DNA of 64,000 nucleotides from Tamarix chinensis (GCA_030549775.1 CM060171.1:2720001-2784000), one strand, 5' to 3'. Counted from the first letter of the stretch, positions 38,167 to 51,016 are shown. Notes: generated from the letters alone by a model not told the origin. Numbers and translations: made by a program.

Positions 38167-38553
38167 TAGGGATGGCAACGAAACAAGTCGGGGACGAGGA
38201 CCCCATCCCCATCCCCGAACCTGATGAGAAAAATAATCCCAAACCCGACCCAATCCCCATTTTTTTTATCGGGGATTCCCCGACCCAATCCTCGATTTAT
38301 TTTCCATCTCCTATTTATTCCCCGACCTTAAAACCCAACCTAATCCCCAAAATCCGACTCTATATCCGATCCCTGATCCTCAAGCCTTTTTTTATATTGT
38401 ACTTTTCATTTATATTCTATAAAAAAATTATATGATATATATATATATATAAATTATTCGGGGTGGGTTCGGGGATGGGGACCCTAAACCTGTTCTCGAA
38501 AAAATTTGGATTTCCTCTATGTGATTTCCTCTTCCCCGACCATTTTTCTTTAG
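38167..38553. mobile_element. GGGATGGCAACG-type MITE, right end damaged
   Basis: Starts TAGGGATGGCAACGAAAC, a frequent start of plant hAT-like MITEs. An internal inverted repeat is visible: GGGACGAGGACCCCATCCCC near 38200 against GGGGATGGGGACCC near 38472-38486. The expected CGTTGCCATCCCTA right end is missing, so the element seems truncated at about 38553. Confidence 0.5.
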
Positions 38554-39545
38554 TTGTGCTTTCAACCACCACCCTACATAGCCTAACCTATTATCACCAC
38601 CATCATATCCCTTAACTTATGGGATGTGCCATTGGAATTTTGCCCCAAAAATCTCCCCTAATCTCTACCTTGCCATACCCCCTCTATATGACGTCTCAAC
38701 CTCACTAACCATTCACACCACACACACACACACACACACATATACCCCCATTCTTCACTCCTTACTTCATTTTACGCCTCACATGAACACTCTCGGACAC
38801 CCACTCTTAATTCTTAGCTTTGTTCTACAACATTTCATTCAAAGCTTTGTCATTTACATGTAGTGAGGTTATGTTTTAGTCACACATCACGTTACTCAAG
38901 CCACCCTATGTGAAATCCTCACACAACACACTTCCCTTCCTCACCACAACTTCACACAACATCATCCTTCATCCACACCCACCCTTGTTATGTGATATTC
39001 TCACATAAGCTGCCCTATTTTGCACCATAAAACTCTTACCACCACCTCCTAGTTGTGTCAACCATTCATGCCACCACTCCCCTAGTAGCTTCAACCACCC
39101 ATACAACCACAAACTTGGTGAGTCACATTCCCACGCAACCACCCCTAGTTTCATGACTTTCCCATGTAGCTACACCCCTTGTAGTATCACCTTCCAATGC
39201 AACTAGCTCCATTTGTGCCCAGATTTGTTGCTTCATCTCATTTCCCCTTTTCCATCATCCTTTTCCTTAATTAATAATTTGTTTTTTCTTACATTCTAAC
39301 CATATGTTATCTTTATGGCCATACGTGGTTAGAGATCGGGGACATTTTAGGTAAAGAAATATGTCATAGTTATAGAATTTTTTATGTTGTATGTATTTTG
39401 TGTTCTACATGACTCTCTATGCAACAATGAAAAATATTCAAACAATGAGATATCATTAAAAAAAGACAAAAACTCTATGGTCACCTACATAAATAACATA
39501 CAAACTTTCTTAATGACAATACCATCTTGAATCTCGTAAGTTTCA
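38554..39545 (+). repeat. Long-LTR fragment (same type as 41594-44425)
   Basis: TTATGGGATGTGCCATTGGA at about 38616 and the C-rich stretch that follows correspond to CCATGGGATATGTCCCATTT at about 41877 of the solo LTR. A (CA)n tract lies at about 38717-38741. Ends are not defined. Confidence 0.4.
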
Positions 39546-41593
39546 TATTAAAGTTGAGTTAAGTGGAAACGTGATTGATTTTGATGTACATAATAAATTC
39601 ATTGATGCTAATCACAAGGTTAAACTGGATCAGATTCAAACAAAATTTTGTGATTTACAAGCTAAGTGTGATGAATTTGTAAAATTAGTATATATTTTCA
39701 CCAAGAGTAGAGAAGCCTTAAACATGTTGCTAGGTGTTCAATGGTATTGAAAGGACTATGAAGATTTAGGCTATGGTGACAAAAAGGTCATAAAATACCA
39801 AACCCTTAAAAAATTTGTGAACGCCTATAAGGCTCATCAAGTATATGCCTCTCCTTCATCTATTTCTTTTAATGTTTGTGGGAAAAATGGGCAACCCTCT
39901 TCCATATGTAGACATGCTAGGAATGCAAAATCCACATCTATTCACTAAAAGGTGATCTATTATAATGCATGTGGTAGAAATGGACATGTTACTTCATCTT
40001 ATGCTACTATTAGAAATGTTAAATTTGTTTCAATATCTAAGAATGTGTGGGTGCCTAAAGGAACCATCCCTCAAGAATGTTACACTAACTCATCATGGGG
40101 CCATTGAAAGGGTAGCTAAAATAGGACATGTGTGGTTATAGGTTTTCTTCAAAGTAAAATAAGAAACCACAAATAGTTCCTAGACAGTGGGTGCTCAAGG
40201 CACATGATGGATGAACAAATGATGTTCTCAAAGTTAGCATCCCACGATGGAGGATGTGTCACTTTTAGTGACAACTCTAAAGGGAGTATTATTAGAGTTT
40301 GTAGCATCAGTATCACTAACTCTAAACCTTTCATTGATGATGTGTACTTGGTTAGTGTTCTTAAGCATAACTTGATTAGTATTAATCAACTTTGCGATGA
40401 GATATTTCTATTTAATTTCTCCCATTCTCTTTTCATGATTTCAAATGATGTAGATAAATCCATGTTGTTTGTATTCCCATATATTAACAATTTTTATATA
40501 TTTGATTTGAAATCAATAAAACTACATAATAAATGCTTAAATGTTATAGATAATGATGCATGGTTATGTCATAAGATAATAGCTCATGGTAGCATGGACT
40601 TACAAAACAAATTGGCTAGAAAAGACTTGGTGAGTGGTATTCCTAAGTTGAACCTTGAAAAAAAATATTATGTGATGCATGTAAACAAGAAAAAAACATA
40701 GGGTCTCATTCAAAACCTAACAATATTATGACTACATCTAAAACACTTGAGTTGCTACACATGGACCTATTTGGACCTACTAGGACCCGTAGGACGAGTA
40801 GTTGTAGATATGCATTAGTCATTGTGGATGATTAATTTTGGTATATATGGATATTATTCCTTTCTACTAAAGATTATATTTTTAATATGTTTATTATTTT
40901 TGCTAAGAAAATCCAAGTAGAAAAAGGAATAATGATTCATGCAATAAGAAGTGATCGCAATGAGAAGTTTGAGAATGCCACCTTCGCTAAGTTTTGTGAT
41001 CAAAATGGGATCTCTCACAAATTCTTGGCTCAAAGGACTCTACAACAAAATGGTGTTATAGAGAAAAAGAACATGAACTTGGAAGAATTTTCAAGGACCA
41101 TGTTATGTAACTCTAAGCTTCCCAATTACTTTTGAACCAAAGCCATATCAACCGCCAATTTTGTCATGAGCTACGTCCTAATCCATGCAATCCTTAATAA
41201 AACTCCCCATGAGATCTACCAGGGTAAGAAAAAAATGTGGTATATTTCTGTATATTTGCTTGCAAATTCTTTATCCTAAACAATAAGAAAAACAATTTGG
41301 GTAATTTTGACTCTAAAGCTTATGAAGATATCTTTATTGGCTATTCATTACATAGTAAAGCTTACCAAATCTTCAACAAAAAGAGCCTTAGTAGTTGAAG
41401 AGATAATCCATGTTACTTTAGATGAATCTATTTCTAGCATGAAAGTTCTAAATGATGAGGAATATGTCCATCAATTCAATTTGATAACCTCCTTGAATAA
41501 GAAAAGTCAAAAACTAAGAAGACTCAAGAGGAATAAGAGCAATATGCTTTTGGAATACCTCAAAATTTTATCTAATCTTAATTCTTAGTAGCT
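39546..41593 (+). pseudogene. SIRE-like Copia gag, protease and integrase, first part
   Basis: Frames in order: gag coiled region (L-D-Q-I-Q-T-K-F-C-D-L-Q-A-K-C) at about 39625; zinc-knuckle relics at about 39880-40005, in the second of which both outer Cys are Tyr; V-W-V-P-K-G-T at about 40047; the Copia protease L-D-S-G-C-S-R at about 40180, opening a 165-codon frame that includes D-D-V-Y-L-V...L-K-H-N-L-I-S-I; a degraded gag-pre-integrase zinc finger; and integrase (R-Y-A-L-V-I-V-D-D at about 40808, then S-D-R-N-E-K-F-E-N, F-C-x-x-x-G-I-S-H, Q-Q-N-G-V-I-E near 40940-41060). This order is typical of the SIRE/Maximus lineage. It is interrupted at 41593 by a solo LTR. Confidence 0.75.
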
Positions 41594-44425
41594 TAAACAA
41601 ATATTAATCTTTATTAGGAGTAATTTATATTTTTACCTAACCTTAAGCCCATATGATCAATGTTTTAATCTTACTTAAATTTTATAATTACAAAATCAAA
41701 CCTAAACTTAACCATAATCAAACACTTATCTCCTTTCCCCCTTTTCTTTATCCTTTTATTTTTTTTTCTATTCTTCTTCTCCTACCAATTTTCCTCTTTA
41801 TTTTTCTACCTTGTGTGTTCTTCTTCTATACCCCTGTAACTCACCCAAGTCCAACTCTACCATTCCCTCCCTCAATCCATGGGATATGTCCCATTTAAAT
41901 TTTTCCCAAACCTTTCCCAATCATGTGCACCATACCTCTGCCCTACCTTCTTTTTCATTCCTCACCATGATCATCACAACCCCAAACACACTCCTTCTCT
42001 ATCTTCCTTTATTGATCTACTTGTCACCATCATTCAACACCAACTCCACTCCCCACCACCAACCACCAAACACCACTATTTTCTTAGAGAACCAACCACC
42101 ACTACCTCCCCATCATTCACCCTCATCGTCACCCAACCATCACTACCCCATGCCATTTATTTTCCCTCTCCCCATCATGCTTTGTTTTATTTTTATTGAG
42201 ACACATGAATATGCACCCTTAGATGCCCTAGTTATGTCTTTCTTGCATGACTCGCACATGGTTTTAAGCTAAGCCCATGCACACCCTTGACCCCGTGCAT
42301 GTTCAGCTCTCTTAACTTGTGCATGCATTGCTTGATTTGACCATACACCTTGGACATCACTTCATAAAATCCATGTCTCCCCCTAGCACACCCCATACCC
42401 CACTCTAGCACCACTATACATTCCACCATACTCCTATAGCCTGAGCATCTCCACTTTTTTTTGGTTATCCCTACTTTCACCCTCATTTACCTTAAATGTT
42501 CCCTAAGTTTTATTATTAAGTTCTAATTTTATATTATTCTTGTTTTGTATGTGATTTTTTAGTGATCTCGAAGGAGGCAGGTTAGGATTATGTGCTTAGA
42601 GATTGGTGTCGTTTTTGGTAAGGATATACATCTTATATTGGGATTGTATGCGCAAAGTGTACTTACATGTGATATCCTATTTGGTAGTGTTATATTGACA
42701 CTATTGATTCTGATAGTACTATTATATGATAGCTTGAAAATAAGAAAAATGTAAAAGTATAAATTTATACATATTGTTGGGTGGAATGAATTTAGATACA
42801 CGATACCTATATATAATTGGGTATATGTATTTAATATAAATATTAGAGTTTGAAATTCATTACTATTGAGACTCATAATGTATTTGGGAAAATATAACCA
42901 TTTTAGCTAATGTAAGGGCATTGTGGTCATTTGTTGATAATATGGGAAATAATCATGGCATAATAAAATTGTGAGGGTGTTATAAATTATTTCTTAAGTA
43001 ATGTGAATAAATGATGGTTGCGTAAAATACAAGTTACCTAATATGAGAGTATTAGGTTTGTGGTAAGAAAATGACATTTTGGTTAATAAGGGTTAAAAGT
43101 AAAATTTTGGTATTTTAAAAGGGGAATAGAATTTAAATATACTAAGTATGATACTTAGAATATTTTGGATAATGATGAGTAGAATAATTATAATAAAATG
43201 AGAATTTATGCTCACTTTGTGAAGTTTTGATTTATTAGGGGAATTATGGACTTTTTCCTTAGGGAATGCTTCAATAACTACATGGTTGTGCTTTACATTT
43301 TTTTTACTATGTTTTATACATATACACATGAGTCATGTATGATCATCTTTACATAAGAAATTATGAATAAATACTAATCATTTAAAGTGAAAGATCACAT
43401 AAGTTGAGCTGGGGTATTGTGTGTTCATTCCACCAGAAGATAATAGTGGCTCGAGAGCGTTATACCTTGAGAGTTACATCAATCCATTCCATCGAATTAA
43501 GAATAGTAGGCTCCTAAAATAAATGTGAATAAGAATATGATTATGAGATGAGTACTAATGGATAAGAAATTAATCACTTGAAGCAAAATATTACGTGAGT
43601 CGAGACTAAGGTACTATATCTATCCCACCGAACAACAATTATGGCTCAGGTGTGTTCTGTCCTAAGAAATGCTTGAAAGCATTCCACTAGTTTAATAATA
43701 GTGGTCAAAAGTGTGTTTCTATGGTATGTGTTGGGTCCATTCCACCAAAAAATAGTAGTAGTTATGATGTGTTCTACCTTAAGAGGTATTTTAGTCTGTT
43801 CCATTAGATTAAGAGTAGTGGGGCCCCTGAACTCAACATAAATAAAAGTATGCATATTTTTTACATATAATAATGAGTTGTAGAATAATTATTTCCCATT
43901 CATCACTTATTGTGAACTCTCATGTATATTTATTCTCTATTGTACATGTACTATGAATGTATGGCTACCTTACTCAATAAGTAGCGTACTGATTATCCTT
44001 TTCATGGGTGCTGCTCATTTCCGCAAGCAAACAATCCATATGTTTTTATGTAGGTCAATGAGGACCCTTCAGGTGATTTTTTGGCGTATGATGGCTTTGT
44101 GTAGAAGAGTGAATATTATGTATCAAAATTGGGAAAAGAGTAATATTATCTGATGGTTGGCTTTTACTGGGATACCTTTTTTGAATCTTATTTCCATGGG
44201 ATCTCTTTTGATGTATTTTGATATCTTAATCGGATTTAACCTCCAAACTCTTACCTATATTTATGGAAGTTCTCATATTCTCTACTTATCATGTTTTTCC
44301 TTATATTCAATATAAGAATGGTTTTGTATTCCAGATTTATGTCAAATACAAAGATAACACCCAACTATTTTGAAATTATGCTTCCGCTAAAAATACTTTT
44401 TTTAATAATAATTTTTTTGGTGTTA
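41594..44425 (+). mobile_element. Solo long LTR inside the SIRE-like element
   Basis: An exact 5-bp duplication TAGCT flanks it (41589-41593 and 44426-44430), and SIRE-like coding sequence continues on both sides. It ends GGTGTTA; its start (TTAAACAAAT) has lost the canonical TG. Internal marks shared with the LTR at 58975-62755 are a pyrimidine-rich early part (about 41740-42130), GATCTCGAAGGAGGCAG near 42563, and repeated TCCACC...AATAGTGGCTC blocks at 43430-43820. The length is 2.83 kb. No internal region is present. Confidence 0.75.
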
Positions 44426-44430
44426 TAGCT

Positions 44431-45330
44431 TCTCCTATTTCTCAATAAAAGGATGAAGTAAGGAGAAAACTCCCAAGATCTTGGATATATGCAAATGGAC
44501 ATAGTTAAGAGCTCATCATTAGTGATCTATTTAGGAGAGTTGCCAATCGATCCTAAATAGGTAAGAATTACAACCATTTAATATTAAAATCGCAAATGGA
44601 ACTAAAGTCTTACTTGAATTCCATGAATGATGCAAATTGGATCATTGCAATTTAAGATGAGATCAACCAAGTTGAGAAAAATCAAGTGTGGGAAATAGTT
44701 CCTATGCCTCAAAATAGATCCATCATTGGAACTAATTAGGTTTTTAGAAATAATCTATATGAAGGATTATTATGGTTAGAAACAAAGCTTGATTACTTTT
44801 CTAGGAGTATAACTAAGAGGAAGGAATTGATTTCAAAGAAACATTTACTCCTGTAGCTAGACTCGAAACTATACATATGATTATTGCATTTACATCTTCC
44901 ATGTGTTTTATCTTATATCAAATGGATGCTAAAAGTGAATTTTTGAATGGTTCATCAAGGAATAAGTTTATGTTAAACAGTCTCCCTACTTTAAAGATGA
45001 CTCACAACTTAACCATATCTATAAGCTCAAAAAGGCACTCTATGGCCTAAAATAAGATCCTAGGGCTTAGTATGAGCATCTTAGTAAAATTATAATTAAC
45101 AAGGATTTTAAGAGAGGAAAAATCAATAGAACCCTATTTATTAATAAAACTAAGAAAGACTTATTGCTTGCTCATATTTATGTTGATGACATCATCTTTG
45201 GTGCTACTAATGAAATCTTGTGTAAATAATTTTTTGAGATAATGTAGAATGTGTTTTAGATGAGCATGATGGTATAGTTGATGTAATTCATAATCTACAA
45301 GTCAAACAAGATAAGGAAGGAATATTTGTC
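44431..45330 (+). pseudogene. SIRE-like Copia reverse transcriptase, second part
   Basis: After the solo LTR, shifting frames give N-S-M-N-D-A-N-W...E-I-N-Q-V-E-K-N-Q-V-W at about 44615-44695, later A-L-Y-G-L-K-like sequence, and the catalytic Y-V-D-D within H-I-Y-V-D-D-I-I-F-G-A-T at 45179-45190, then F-F-E-I-M. It stops near 45330, where an Athila-type sequence takes over; RNase H and the 3' LTR are missing. Confidence 0.7.
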
Positions 45331-46240
45331 ATTCCCCCATCCCTCTTCTCCATTATCATCAAATTTTGATTCACCTTTCCATTGTAGTTGTAACCTGATG
45401 TGAAGGTAACTGATCAAAGTTAGTTCAAATTACAATTCTAAGGGTATTATATTTATAACCTACTAATATATCTCTCTTTTGAATATGATGCATATCCTTG
45501 ATTTTGTTATCTTGCACCTTAATCAATTCATGAATTTCTAATTACTTTTGTGCTAAGGTAAGAAAATAATTCCCTACTTTTGATGCATTTAATTTTCTCG
45601 TGTATGTCTTAATTTGAATTATTAATCATGTGGAATTTGTTTTGTTTAAATGTCTTAGTCAAAATATTTATCAACTTTTGATAGTAGGAACTTCCATTGA
45701 GATTGAGAGATGAAATGGTTAGTATATCTACAAAATACAATTAGAGATTGGGAATTAACATGTTTAGAGACATTAGTCTAATTTCTACAACAATAAGGGG
45801 GAATGAATGAATTTACTAATGTGACGGTATATTAATCTAGGCTAGAGATATTTGGAATTTTAATTGAAAAAAAGATCGTTGCGGTTTGAGGAAGCGTAGT
45901 GATAATTATCCATATTGACACACTCGGTATAAATTTTGGGTTAAGATCTATAGAATTATTTGGCATGTAATAATTTAGGGAATTTTACTAGAACTTTATC
46001 CATTATCTTTTACAATTTAATTCCAAATTTCTAGATTTATCTATTCTTGATTGTTTCCTCTTCTATATTTTTTTTTAAGTTTACATTTTTTTTGTGAATA
46101 ATTCCACAAATCAACTTTTTGGTAATTTAAACATAGATAAATCCAATCACCATTATGGTGCTCACTTGTTAGTCCCTGTGGGATGATACCTTAAGTGCTA
46201 TCTCAAAACATACACTTGTAGTAGAGATACATAAAGTTTT
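45331..46240 (+). repeat. Athila-type 5' LTR remnant
   Basis: The end of the segment carries the typical Athila pre-PBS order TTAGTCCCTGTGGGATGATACC (46172 onward), then a CACTTGTAGTAG block just before the primer-binding site. The left part is decayed and its start is not defined. Confidence 0.5.
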
Positions 46241-46258
46241 TGGTATCATTTTCGGGGA
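46241..46258 (+). other. Athila primer-binding site (decayed)
   Basis: TGGTATCATTTTCGGGGA aligns with the Asp-tRNA type site TGGCGCCGTTGCCGGGGA usual in Athila elements. Twelve of 18 positions match, and five of the six differences are C-to-T or G-to-A. Confidence 0.55.
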
Positions 46259-46379
46259 CTGGGGTAATGGGTGACATTAAAATATGAAGGATTTTTCTAT
46301 GATTTAGGCTTTTTTAATTTTATTTATCTATTTAATTTTTTTGTATTGCCTAATCTTGAATCAAGTGGCTTTTTATTTG

Positions 46380-47589
46380 TGTACAGGTACTTTAGTACAT
46401 GACCTATGCTGGTGGGAGTGGACTAGTGATATTTGATCCCAAGATCGAATGGACTTTCCACAATCTACATAGGCTTAATTTAGGAGAATATGAGGTGGAA
46501 AATGCTGGAAATCAATATGCTCTACCACTAAGACAAGTAGTTTACCATGCTAAAATCCTCCACCGCGACAAGATGCTAACCCTCCTTAGGTACAAGTTCT
46601 AGTGGGAAGGTCCCTTTGAGAATAAACTACCCCAAATATTGAGGGTATGGCTTCTATAATCAATAGAGCAATTATCCAAGAAAATAATATTAAGATTAAA
46701 TCTACCATTTTTTATATGATCAAGATTATGGTACAATTTGAAGGTTTTCTTAACGATGATCCTATATAGATAACTTTTTATAGATTTATAATACATTTAA
46801 ACCAAATGGTGTCTCTAATGATGCCATAAGACTTAACTTTTTCACTTTTCTCTTAAGGATAAAGCTAAGAATCGGATGCATTATTTACCTATGGGGTCCA
46901 TTACTACATGATATGATATGGCTAGGTAACTTCTTACTAAATTTTTTCAACCATCTAAAACTACTATGATGAGGAATGATATAACTACTTTTGTGCATAT
47001 GATCAATAGTTTACCAACTTGGCTGCAAGTTAAAACATTTTACACTGGTTTATCTTATACTAACCACTCTATGATAGATGCAACCATCGTGGGACAATCA
47101 TGAATAAGAACCCTATAGTGTCTATACCTTTATTGAAGAGTTAGATGCCAACAGCTATCACTAGTCAGCTAACAAGTTGCCTATAAGGAGCATTGGAATT
47201 CACTATGTTGATCCATGATCTTTTTTTTCCTAGCTGGATGTAGTATCCAAACAAGTTGCTAACTTGAGTATAGATGTAGTTTAGTTCTCAATGGTTACAT
47301 GTGATTTATGTGGAGAATCTCACGCTAATATTGAATGCCAAGTGGGTCATATTTTGTGCAAATCATTTGAGCAGGCTAATTTTATTTTAAATTTTAGCAT
47401 GTCAAACAATAATCCTTACTCTAACACCTACAATCCTAATTGGAGGAATCGTCCAATTTTTTCTTGGAGAAATTAGAACACAACTCAAGCTCCAAGTCAA
47501 GTAAGACCACATCTAAGATACCAAGTTTTGGCCCTTGAACCAAAACTGAGTTTGGAAGAATTATCAACAAGGTTCATAAAATAATTTTA
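46380..47589 (+). pseudogene. Athila gag remnant
   Basis: Conceptual translation gives F-S-L-K-D-K-A-K-N-R-M-H-Y-L-P near 46845, S-K-T-T-M-M-R-N-D-I-T-T-F near 46955, W-L-Q-V-K-T-F-Y-T-G-L at about 47020, and an open frame 47291-47476 with C-D-L-C-G-E-S-H-A...N-N-N-P-Y-S-N-T-Y-N-P-N-W-R-N. These are hallmarks of Athila gag. Frameshifts and stops break it. Pol is absent: the sequence ends at the Cassandra element at 47590. Confidence 0.75.
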
Positions 47590-47893
47590 TAATACAACAA
47601 GTCAATATGACCACGCGGAGCTACCTAGGAGTGCTTTTAAACTAATAGGCTAGCCCCACAGATCAACACGATTCCTTTTTAATATACTTTTCCCCTACTC
47701 ACGTGCTTTCCGATAAATTTTCAGAAAAATTTTGAAACATCCCAAAAGGGCCACCTATCCTAAGAATTGCTCCATGACCAACATGCGCAACTATAGAGTT
47801 CTTAGGATAGAATCACCAAAAGGATGGTATACCATATTCATATAAATAGACAAATCAATCCTTATAACACTCCACACAATTTGGGGTATTACA
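47590..47893 (-). repeat. Cassandra 3' LTR
   Basis: Aligns throughout with 48041-48340. Its 5S-like part (about 47745-47815) is more decayed than in the other LTR. Confidence 0.8.
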
Positions 47894-48025
47894 TTCACCC
47901 CCAATCAAAGAATGCAGTGTCCTCGTTGTACCTCAACTACTAACTATCTTAATATAATTTATCCCGAGAATTGTCCCGCTAGGTAGCTAACTGGCTCATC
48001 CAAGTTCAACTCACGATTACGATTT

Positions 48026-48038
48026 CACTCTGATACTA
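48026..48038 (-). other. Cassandra primer-binding site
   Basis: Minus strand reads AGTATCAGAG directly inside the 5' LTR, matching the core of TGGTATCAGAGC. Confidence 0.7.
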
Positions 48039-48040
48039 TT

Positions 48041-48340
48041 TAAAACACCCCAAGTCGATAAAACCACTCAATACTACCTTAGAGTGCTTTTAAATTGATT
48101 AGCTAGCCCCACAGATCAAGTCCTTTCAACACGTTTTTTCCTCACTCATGCGCTTCCTGAGAAATTTTAAAAAAACTTCTGAAACTTTTCAAGAGGGTCA
48201 CCCATCCTAAGAATTGATCAATAGTGAGCACACTTAACTGTGGAGTTCTTAGGACTTAATCGCCAAAAGGATGGTATACCATGTTGATATAAGTAGCCAA
48301 ATCAATCCTTATAACACTCTGCTCAATTTGGGGTATTACA
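48041..48340 (-). repeat. Cassandra 5' LTR with 5S rRNA-like segment
   Basis: On the minus strand AACTCCACAGTTAAGTGTGC (48228-48247) differs at two positions from plant 5S rRNA AACTCCGCAGTTAAGCGTGC. AGGATGGGTGACC (48196-48208) equals the 5S C-box region. The gap between them is 19 nt here and 18 nt in 5S rRNA, so the internal Pol III promoter layout is kept. The rest of the LTR is not 5S-like. It is not a 5S gene. Confidence 0.85.
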
Positions 48341-51016
48341 TTTTGATCTAAGGTTTGGATACCACCAGTTGTGTAAAGCAGATGCAAATATTATAAAGAC
48401 CGCATTTTGGTTCACAATGATGTCTTTTGGGCTCATCAATGCTCCTGCGGTATTCATGGATTTGATGATGAGGATCTTTAGGCCCTTCCTCGACCAGTTC
48501 ATGGTGGTATTTCTCGATGACATTCTAGTGTACTCCCAAGGGAATGAAGAGCACAAGTAACATCTCTACACCATACAGTCCCTTCTATAAGAGTACCGTC
48601 TATATGTGAAGTTATCTAAGTATGGGTTCTAGTTTTAGGAAATCGATTTTCTTGGGCATAAAGTGTCAACTGGGAGAGTATCTATTGACTAAGCAAAGAT
48701 AGTGTCTATCACAGAATGGAAGCCTCCCACAAACATGTCAGAAGTTTGTAACTTTTTGGGTCTAGCTGGATATTACCACCGTTTTGTATAGAACTTCCTA
48801 AGGATTGCTCATCCCCTAACCAACCTCTTTAAGAAGACCACCAAGTTCCAGTAGGATGAGTCTTGTGGTGGGGATTTCTAGTAACGAAAGAGAAGCTTGA
48901 CCACAATGCCTATCCTGATTCTATAGAGGGTTCCGAGGGTTTTGAGGTTTACAGTGACACTTCCAAGCTCGAACTCAGGTGTATACTAATATAGAATGGA
49001 AGAATGGTCACATGTGCCTCCCGTTAGTTGAAGTGGCATGAACAAAACTATCTGAATCATGATCTAGAGTTATTCGCAGTGGTTTTCGCATTGATGATCT
49101 AGAGGCATTACCTGTATAGGGCCAAGCTCAAGCTCTTCACAGATCATAAGAGTCTCAAGTACATCTTCACATAGAATGAGCTAAACATAAAGCAAAGAAG
49201 GTGGTTACATCTATTCAAGGACTATGACATTGAGTTAACCTACCATGAGGGTAAGGCCAACATGGTTGTCGATGTACTGAGCAGAAAGACCACACACTCT
49301 ATGAACTCCTATGTGGTCGCTAATCGAATACTAGAGGAATTATGTGACTAGGAGATCGAATTGATCCAATAGAGTGACCTCAAGGTTCGTATGAATGCCT
49401 TGACGATCACTCCCATAATATTTGAGGACATCTGAGCTGGCTAGCCCGTAAATGCCAAGCTTGAGAGGATCCGTCATAAGATACGGGAAGGTCAAGTTGA
49501 AAGGTTTCAAATACACAAGGACGGTAGCCTTCGCTATAAGGACTAGTGGTGTATATCGTAGGTTGCTTAAAGTTGAAGCGCCAGATCTTGGAAGAGGGAC
49601 ATTATACCCCATACTCTATCCACCTAAGAGGGAATAAATTGTATAAGGATCTCAAAAAGATGTACTAGTGGCCCCGTATAAAGTAGAAGGTAGTAGAATT
49701 TGTGTCAAGATGCCTAACCTATCAAAAGGTCAAAATTAAGCACCATATACCTGTAAGATTACTTCAATCACTAGAAGTGCTAAGGTGGAAATAGAATTTG
49801 ATCTCCATGGACTTTGTCAATGGGTTACCAAGGACATAGAGTGGTTGTGACACTATCTGGGTCATCATGGACATATTGACTAAGTTGACCATGTTCGTTC
49901 CTATGAATTCAACATGAAGTATGGATTAGTTGGCCGCCTACATGAAGTCCATAGTCTATCGGAACACGGTGCTTGAGGATATTGTCTCAGACAGGGACTC
50001 GAGGTTCCTCTCTTACTTTTGGAGAAAGCGGCAAAAGATCTTAGGAACAAAGTTGAAGATGAGTATAGCTTTCCATCCTCCATCCGATAAGCAGACTGAG
50101 AGGACTATATAAACCCTAGAGGACATGCTGAGGGCCTATATTTTGTACTTCTAGGGTTCTTGGGAAGATCGTTTGCACCTGATAGAGTTCTCTTACAACA
50201 AGTGCTACTATGCCAGCATAGGGATAGCTCCCTTCGAAGCATTGTATGGCCAGAAATGTAGGACCCCCTTATGCTAGAATGACATCAGTGAGATGGTGGT
50301 GTTGGGATCTAAGATGATGGGAGAGATAACCAGGCAGATCCATTAGATTCAGGAACAAATGAGAGCTTATCATAGCATAAAAAAGATTTACGCCAATAAG
50401 AAGCGTCAGGGAGGCAACTTTGAGCCTGGGGAAAATATACAATTGAGGGTCTCCCCCACTAAAGGTGTGCAGAGGTTCGCTAAGAAGGGCAAGCTAAGCC
50501 TACAATAAATCGGAACCTATGAGATCTTGAAATGGGTCGAAGAGGTTGCTTACCAGTTGGCACTCCCACCAGAGTTAGCATGTGTCCACAACATGTTCCA
50601 TGTCTTGCAGCTACGAAAGTACATTGCCGATCCTTCTGATGTGATCCAGCTTGATAAGGTCGCGTTTGACAATTCCCTGGCCAATGAAGAGAGGCTTTGT
50701 GCGGATCCTAGACACCAAGCTCTGGAAGATGTGTACGAGCATGGTCCCACTCATGAAGATTCGTTAGAGCTATCATGGGATAGAGGAAGCTACTTGGGAA
50801 GCTGAGAAGGACATGCGCGAGGCGTATTCGAAACTCTTCGCCTCAAGTATGGCAGTTCCTAGTAAACCCTTTTTTCTTGAAGGGGGAAGTATTTTATCGC
50901 ATTTTATGCTTCCGTTTATCAAATCACCTTGGAAACCGATTTGCCCTTATTCCTTCCTCATTACTCCCAGAATTAAGCTAGTAACTTTGGGAACAAAGTC
51001 TTTCTTTCTGGGGTAG
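48341..51016 (+). pseudogene. Chromovirus (Ty3/gypsy) pol remnant
   Basis: Begins abruptly within reverse transcriptase at D-L-R-F-G-Y-H-Q-L. The catalytic F-L-D-D-I-L-V-Y-S is at 48510-48521. RT/RNase H parts follow ([11 protein letters not shown] at about 48757). Integrase parts are W-P-R-like near 49670, S-M-D-F-V-N-G-L-P near 49800, I-V-S-D-R-D-S-R-F near 49980, and [15 protein letters not shown] near 50190. The C-terminal part is a 92-codon frame (50527-50805) with H-N-M-F-H-V-x-x-L-R-K-Y. A chromodomain relic Y-H-G-I-E-E-A-T-W-E lies at about 50772-50801. Stops are numerous, often TAG for Gln or Trp. Confidence 0.8.

Larger units (their letters stand above)
47590..48340 (-). mobile_element. 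Complete Cassandra TRIM retrotransposon
   Basis: Two direct LTRs of about 300 bp flank a 147-bp non-coding centre. On the minus strand each LTR starts TGTAATACCCCAAATTG. Next to the 5' LTR lies ATAGTATCAGAGTGAAATC, a Met-tRNA type primer site (usual form TGGTATCAGAGC). Next to the 3' LTR lies a purine tract GATTGGGGGTGAA. Each LTR carries a 5S rRNA-like segment, which defines Cassandra, a short non-autonomous family dependent on other elements for mobility. Flanks TTTTA and TTTTG match at 4 of 5 bases, but they belong to two different retrotransposons. Confidence 0.85.

Noticed and set aside
41811..42272. 153-codon plus-strand frame rich in Pro, Ser and His
   Set aside because: Lies in the pyrimidine-rich part of the solo LTR at 41594-44425 and overlaps other open frames.
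48190..48260. Possible 5S rRNA gene
   Set aside because: Only the A-box and C-box regions match; the rest is LTR, and a second decayed copy sits in the partner LTR, so it is a Cassandra LTR component.
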